Shown: positions 6,517-7,857 of the stretch, piece by piece
Layout of the letters: each line of letters begins with the position of its first letter
How positions within the stretch are numbered: position 1 is the stretch's first letter
Assembly (NCBI GenBank): GCA_026989405.1
Contig: JALSJL010000488.1
Span: forward strand, 1 to 7,857
Reading direction: 5' to 3'
Source of the DNA: Marinosulfonomonas sp.
Lineage (GTDB): Bacteria > Pseudomonadota > Alphaproteobacteria > Rhodobacterales > Rhodobacteraceae
Length of the DNA stretch: 7,857 nt
The notes under the pieces: model-generated
Told to the model about the DNA's origin: nothing
Databases searched by the model: none
The model's input: the letters and a program-made list of their open reading frames with translations, nothing else
Made by a program: the position numbers and the translations under genes

Positions 6517-6524
6517 AATGTGCA

Positions 6525-7334
6525 ATGGGTGAAATACGAAAGAAACTTGCCGAACTCGACCCGGTATGGTCGTGCATTCGCGAAGAAGGTCTGCGAACAG
6601 TTGAGGCCGAGCCGTTGATGGGGGGGCTTGTGCATGCGTCCGTATTGCACCACGAAACCCTGGAGAGCGCTCTGGCCTTCCGGATTGCACAAAAACTGGC
6701 ATCCGGTGAAATGTCGGAGCAGCTGGTGCGCGAAATTGCCGATGCGGCCTATCGGGACGACCCGGAGCTGGGCAAGGCGGCACGCGCAGATATCGTGGCC
6801 GTGCACGAGCGCGATCCGGCCTGCCACCGGCTGATCCAGCCGCTGCTGTTTTTCAAGGGTTTTCAGGCTGTTCAAGCCTATCGCGTGGCAAATTATCTGT
6901 GGCGGTGCAAACGCTGGGACCTTGCTTTTTTCTTCCAGATGCGGGCATCGGAACGGTTTGGTGTCGACATTCATCCGGCCGCAAGGATCGGCAAGGGCAT
7001 CATGATCGACCATGCCCATTCGATTGTCATCGGAGAAACCGCAGTTGTTGGCGACGATGTCTCGATGCTGCATTCGGTGACCCTGGGCGGCACCGGCAAG
7101 GAAAACGACGACCGGCATCCAAAGATCGCAGATGGTGTGTTGATCGGCGCGGGGGCGAAGGTTCTGGGCAACATTCGTGTGGGCCACTGCAGCCGAATTG
7201 CAGCCGGGTCGGTTGTCTTGAAGGATGTTCCGGCATGCAAGACGGTGGCCGGAGTTCCGGCGCGGATAGTCGGCGAGGCCGGTTGCGACCATCCATCCAT
7301 GGAGATGGACCAGTTGCTGGCCGATCAGGTCTGA
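6525..7334 (+). CDS. cysE: Serine O-acetyltransferase (CysE)
   Basis: A 269-residue enzyme that transfers acetyl from acetyl-CoA to L-serine, giving O-acetylserine, the first committed step of cysteine synthesis in the cytoplasm. The N-terminal helical domain (about 1-140) includes DPVWSCIREEG and HHETLESALAFRIAQKL. The C-terminal left-handed beta-helix has the signature DIHPAARIGKGIMIDHA, in which Asp148 and His163 align with the catalytic Asp143 and His158 of the E. coli enzyme, then SVTLGGTGKENDDRHPKI and VAGVPARIVG. Length is normal for bacterial CysE. The start at 6525 is chosen for its ribosome-binding site and family length. The C-terminal residue is valine; in E. coli a terminal isoleucine docks into cysteine synthase CysK. 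The gene stands alone, divergent from the dksA-like gene and convergent with pdhC. It is a host housekeeping gene, not part of the GTA. Confidence 0.96.
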   Translation: MGEIRKKLAELDPVWSCIREEGLRTVEAEPLMGGLVHASVLHHETLESALAFRIAQKLASGEMSEQLVREIADAAYRDDPELGKAARADIVAVHERDPACHRLIQPLLFFKGFQAVQAYRVANYLWRCKRWDLAFFFQMRASERFGVDIHPAARIGKGIMIDHAHSIVIGETAVVGDDVSMLHSVTLGGTGKENDDRHPKIADGVLIGAGAKVLGNIRVGHCSRIAAGSVVLKDVPACKTVAGVPARIVGEAGCDHPSMEMDQLLADQV

Positions 7335-7423
7335 GCCGGACGCCAATCGCGACGCTGGCGGGCTTGATCCCGTGCAAAAGGCGTTTCGGGCCGCTGCCGA
7401 TGTCGGGCCATGACCGGCGAGTA

Positions 7424-7857
7424 TCAGGCAAGCATGGAGAGCGGATGTTCAAGGTTGTCCTTGATTGCCGCCAGCAGCCTGGCCCCCAGCGCACCGTCAA
7501 TCACGCGGTGGTCTACCGACAGTGTGACGGACATGACAGTTGCGACACCCAGTTGGCCATCCGACGTGACGACGGGCTTTTTCACCCCTGCGCCCACGGC
7601 AAGGATTGATCCGTGCGGCGGGTTGATCACTGCATCGAAATTGTCGATGCCGAACATCCCGAGGTTGGAGACAGCCATCGACCCGCCGACATATTCATGG
7701 GGTGCCAGTTTCTTTTCACGCGCGCGTCCGGCAAGATCCTTCATTTCGGCTGACAGCATGGAAAGCGATTTGGTGTCGGCGTCTTTCAGCACCGGGGTGA
7801 ACAACCCGCCCTCGACGGCAACCGCCACGGCGACATCCGAGGGCTTCAGTTGCAGGA
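7424..7857 (-). CDS. pdhC: Dihydrolipoamide acetyltransferase, E2 of pyruvate dehydrogenase, C-terminal part
   Basis: About 144 C-terminal codons of a gene that continues past the right edge; the stop is at 7424-7426. It contains the end of the 2-oxoacid dehydrogenase acyltransferase catalytic domain: KPSDVAVAVAVEGGLFTPV at the edge, SNLGMFGIDNFDAVINPPHG, and the active-site signature SVDHRVIDGALG, whose His acts in acetyl transfer from lipoamide to CoA. INPPHGSILAVGAGVKKPVV is typical of the alphaproteobacterial PdhC form rather than of SucB or the branched-chain E2, though the lipoyl and E1/E3-binding domains that would confirm this are outside the window. The GTG codon at 7826-7828 is internal, not a start, because the reading frame and homology continue upstream of it. 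In this group pdhC usually lies downstream of pdhA and pdhB, which would place those genes to the right of this window. Confidence 0.92.
   Translation of the reverse strand, partial: LQLKPSDVAVAVAVEGGLFTPVLKDADTKSLSMLSAEMKDLAGRAREKKLAPHEYVGGSMAVSNLGMFGIDNFDAVINPPHGSILAVGAGVKKPVVTSDGQLGVATVMSVTLSVDHRVIDGALGARLLAAIKDNLEHPLSMLA

Noticed and set aside
6399..6524. N-terminal extension of cysE by 42 codons
   Set aside because: The extra residues match no CysE N-terminus, overlap the divergent gene and lack a ribosome-binding site; GGAAGG points to the ATG at 6525.
6440..6577. N-terminal extension of the dksA-like gene by up to 46 codons
   Set aside because: It would run into the coding start of cysE, and the added residues are unlike DksA/TraR family members, whose short forms begin near the chosen ATG.
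6450..7346. 298-codon minus-strand frame opposite cysE
   Set aside because: It covers cysE almost exactly, and cysE has catalytic residues, normal length and a ribosome-binding site. The antisense frame shows no family features.
7335..7423. Terminator between cysE and pdhC
   Set aside because: Only CGCCA-N10-TGGCG (7341-7360) and a direct repeat TCGGGCC (7386-7392 and 7403-7409) were found. Neither makes a convincing intrinsic terminator.
1..7857. CRISPR array, tRNA, rRNA, insertion sequence or defence system
   Set aside because: I saw no spaced direct repeats, cloverleaf-like or CCA-ended sequences, transposase motifs or defence-protein domains. The window is almost fully covered by the genes listed.

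Overview
The window comes from an alphaproteobacterium, almost certainly a member of the Rhodobacterales (Rhodobacter/Roseobacter group). The DNA is GC-rich. Its first three quarters are the distal end of a Rhodobacter capsulatus-type gene transfer agent (GTA) cluster, in the canonical order gp12-gp13-gp14-gp15. The flanking cysE, DksA-like and pyruvate dehydrogenase E2 genes all have typical rhodobacterial sequence features.

Layout. (1) Bases 1-6075, plus strand, hold the tail-tip module of the GTA: the last 46 codons of the distal tail protein (gp12-like), the hub protein (gp13-like, DUF2163), an NlpC/P60 cell-wall peptidase (gp14-like), the 1303-residue megatron/host-specificity protein (gp15-like, with a GTA TIM-barrel and a phage-tail_3 domain), and a DUF2793 protein that is probably the tail fibre. 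All four junctions overlap by 1-4 bases or have no gap, so this is one translationally coupled operon entered from upstream. (2) Bases 6089-6439, minus strand, hold a short DksA/TraR-type zinc-finger protein, convergent with the GTA operon and only 13 bases from it. (3) Bases 6440-6524 form a short divergent promoter region. (4) Bases 6525-7334, plus strand, hold cysE (serine O-acetyltransferase). (5) Bases 7335-7423 are a convergent spacer with no clear terminator. (6) Bases 7424-7857, minus strand, hold the C-terminal part of the dihydrolipoamide acetyltransferase (E2) of pyruvate dehydrogenase, which runs off the window.

How the genes work together. The GTA genes encode the device at the tail tip of a domesticated phage-like particle that carries host DNA between cells: hub and distal-tail rings, a peptidase to open peptidoglycan, the large megatron that closes the tail tip, and a fibre for attachment. 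Every GTA frame here is intact, which suggests maintenance by selection rather than decay. The genes right of 6089 are ordinary chromosomal genes (transcription modulation, cysteine synthesis, central carbon metabolism), so the GTA/host boundary lies within the 13 bases between 6075 and 6089. No integrase, attachment site or tRNA is visible there.

I do not see an undescribed system. The points most worth a second look are the tail-fibre gene placed in cis and coupled to gp15, a glutamate pair in the megatron TIM barrel placed as in glycoside hydrolases, a four-cysteine cluster in the hub protein, and the missing terminator at the end of the GTA operon, facing host genes.
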